Positions 43,504-44,039 of a stretch of DNA of 44,039 nt are shown here, in pieces. A program made the position numbers and the translations under genes. How positions within the stretch are numbered: position 1 is the first letter of the stretch; each line of letters starts with the position of its first letter. The notes under the pieces are model-generated. The model was not told the origin of the DNA, did no database searches, and saw nothing but the letters and a program-made list of their open reading frames with translations. Source of the stretch: Palsa-1233 sp031367105 (GTDB taxonomy: Bacteria; Gemmatimonadota; Gemmatimonadetes; Gemmatimonadales; GWC2-71-9). The DNA is taken from NCBI GenBank assembly GCA_031367105.1, contig JANLPG010000053.1, positions 1 through 44,039 of the forward strand, read 5' to 3'.

Positions 43504-44039
43504 ATGGAAATCTCCGGCTTCACGATCGTTCGGAACGCCACGATCCTCGACTTCCCACTCGAGGCAAGCATCCGTTCGCTGCTGCCGGTGGTGAACGAGG
43601 TGGTCGTCAACGTCGGCGCTTCCGACGACGACACCCGCGACCGGGTGCTGGCGATCGGTGACCCGCGGATTCGCATCCTCGACAGCCGCTGGGATTTCAC
43701 TCGTGGCCCCGCGATGCTCGCCGACGAGACCGACCGCGCCAAGGCCGCGTGCCGGCATCGTTGGGGGATCTACATCCAGGCCGACGAAGTGCTCGCCGAT
43801 GGCGGAGCAGAGGCGTTGCGTGAAGTGATCGTGGCTCGCGACGCCGATCCGCAGGTCGAAGGAGTGCTGGTGCGGTATCGTCACTTCTATGGCGGCTTCG
43901 ACAGCGAGGCCGCAAACCGCAGCTGGTACCGCCGCGAGACCCGCGCCGTCCGCCTCGGTGCGCTCCACCCGATCCATTCGTTTCGCGATGCCCAGGGTTT
44001 TCGCGTGGGCCCGGAGCAGCGGCGGATTCGCGCGGCTGC
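43504..44039 (+). CDS. Family-2-like glycosyltransferase, N-terminal part (cut by window end)
   Basis: Reading from the ATG at 43504 gives 178 codons still open at the edge. The start, MEISGFTIVRNATILDFPLE, and the following LLPVVNEVVVNVGASDDDTRDRV with IRILDSRWDF are a GT-A fold typical of glycosyltransferase family 2 or TPR-linked glycosyltransferases. The metal-binding region reads WGIYIQADEVLADGG (QADE near 90) where classical members have DxD. It runs divergently from the family-4 gene and belongs to the same surface-glycan cluster. The C-terminal part and any TPR repeats lie outside the window. Confidence 0.8.
   Translation, partial: MEISGFTIVRNATILDFPLEASIRSLLPVVNEVVVNVGASDDDTRDRVLAIGDPRIRILDSRWDFTRGPAMLADETDRAKAACRHRWGIYIQADEVLADGGAEALREVIVARDADPQVEGVLVRYRHFYGGFDSEAANRSWYRRETRAVRLGALHPIHSFRDAQGFRVGPEQRRIRAA

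Overview
The window is a densely packed, clearly G+C-rich bacterial chromosome segment with no mobile element, tRNA, rRNA or CRISPR array that I can see. Several traits suggest a Gram-negative of the Gemmatimonadota or a related phylum, which is inference: a TamA/TamB outer-membrane pair, lipoprotein signal peptides with Lgt, heptosyltransferase-type and other glycosyltransferases, a cytochrome c/FTR1 iron permease, and a PorX-type response regulator best known from Bacteroidota. Many junctions are 1-8 nt stop/start overlaps (ATGA, GTGA, TGATG), so most genes lie in long operons.

Left arm (1-7.8 kb, minus strand). A dipeptide-type substrate-binding lipoprotein and one DppB-like permease are followed by a PBP4-type D-Ala-D-Ala carboxypeptidase (dacB), an adrenodoxin-reductase-like FAD enzyme, a PduO-type cobalamin adenosyltransferase, aroB and the N-terminal two thirds of a primary-type sigma-70 factor that runs off the left edge. 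No DppC or ATPase gene is present.

Centre-left (7.9-21.6 kb, plus strand). tamA, tamB and a diacylglycerol-kinase-like lipid kinase abut exactly. Next comes a second unit: an NtrC-like regulator that has lost the GAFTGA loop, a four-CxxC mini-protein, a signal-less SH3-NlpC/P60 peptidase (YkfC-like), a HAD phosphatase, a C-terminally anchored protein of unknown function, and acpS. It is followed by a cytochrome c/FTR1 iron permease whose first codons sit inside a strong Fur-box-like sequence. A 412-nt gap then holds two copies of a 113-nt structured repeat.

Centre-right (22.0-36.2 kb, minus strand). One apparently continuous 20-gene unit runs yebC-ruvC-ruvA-(zinc mini-protein)-ruvB-queA-dinB-tgt-yajC-def-fmt-tenI-thiS-thiG-rsmB-rpe-tlpA-tlpA-tsaD-lgt. 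It has a recognisable sigma-70-like promoter before yebC and a terminator hairpin at the end of lgt. It joins recombination, tRNA and rRNA modification, N-formylmethionine handling, the thiazole branch of thiamine synthesis and protein export or lipidation.

Right arm (36.3-44 kb). A small lipoprotein converges on a short unknown gene and a family-9 glycosyltransferase. A divergent operon then carries porX, an MsbA-like ABC exporter and a CgeB-like glycosyltransferase. It ends tail-to-tail, with a 28-nt overlap, against a family-4 glycosyltransferase. A family-2-like glycosyltransferase starts at 43504 and is cut by the window end. This arm looks like a surface-polysaccharide or LPS region.
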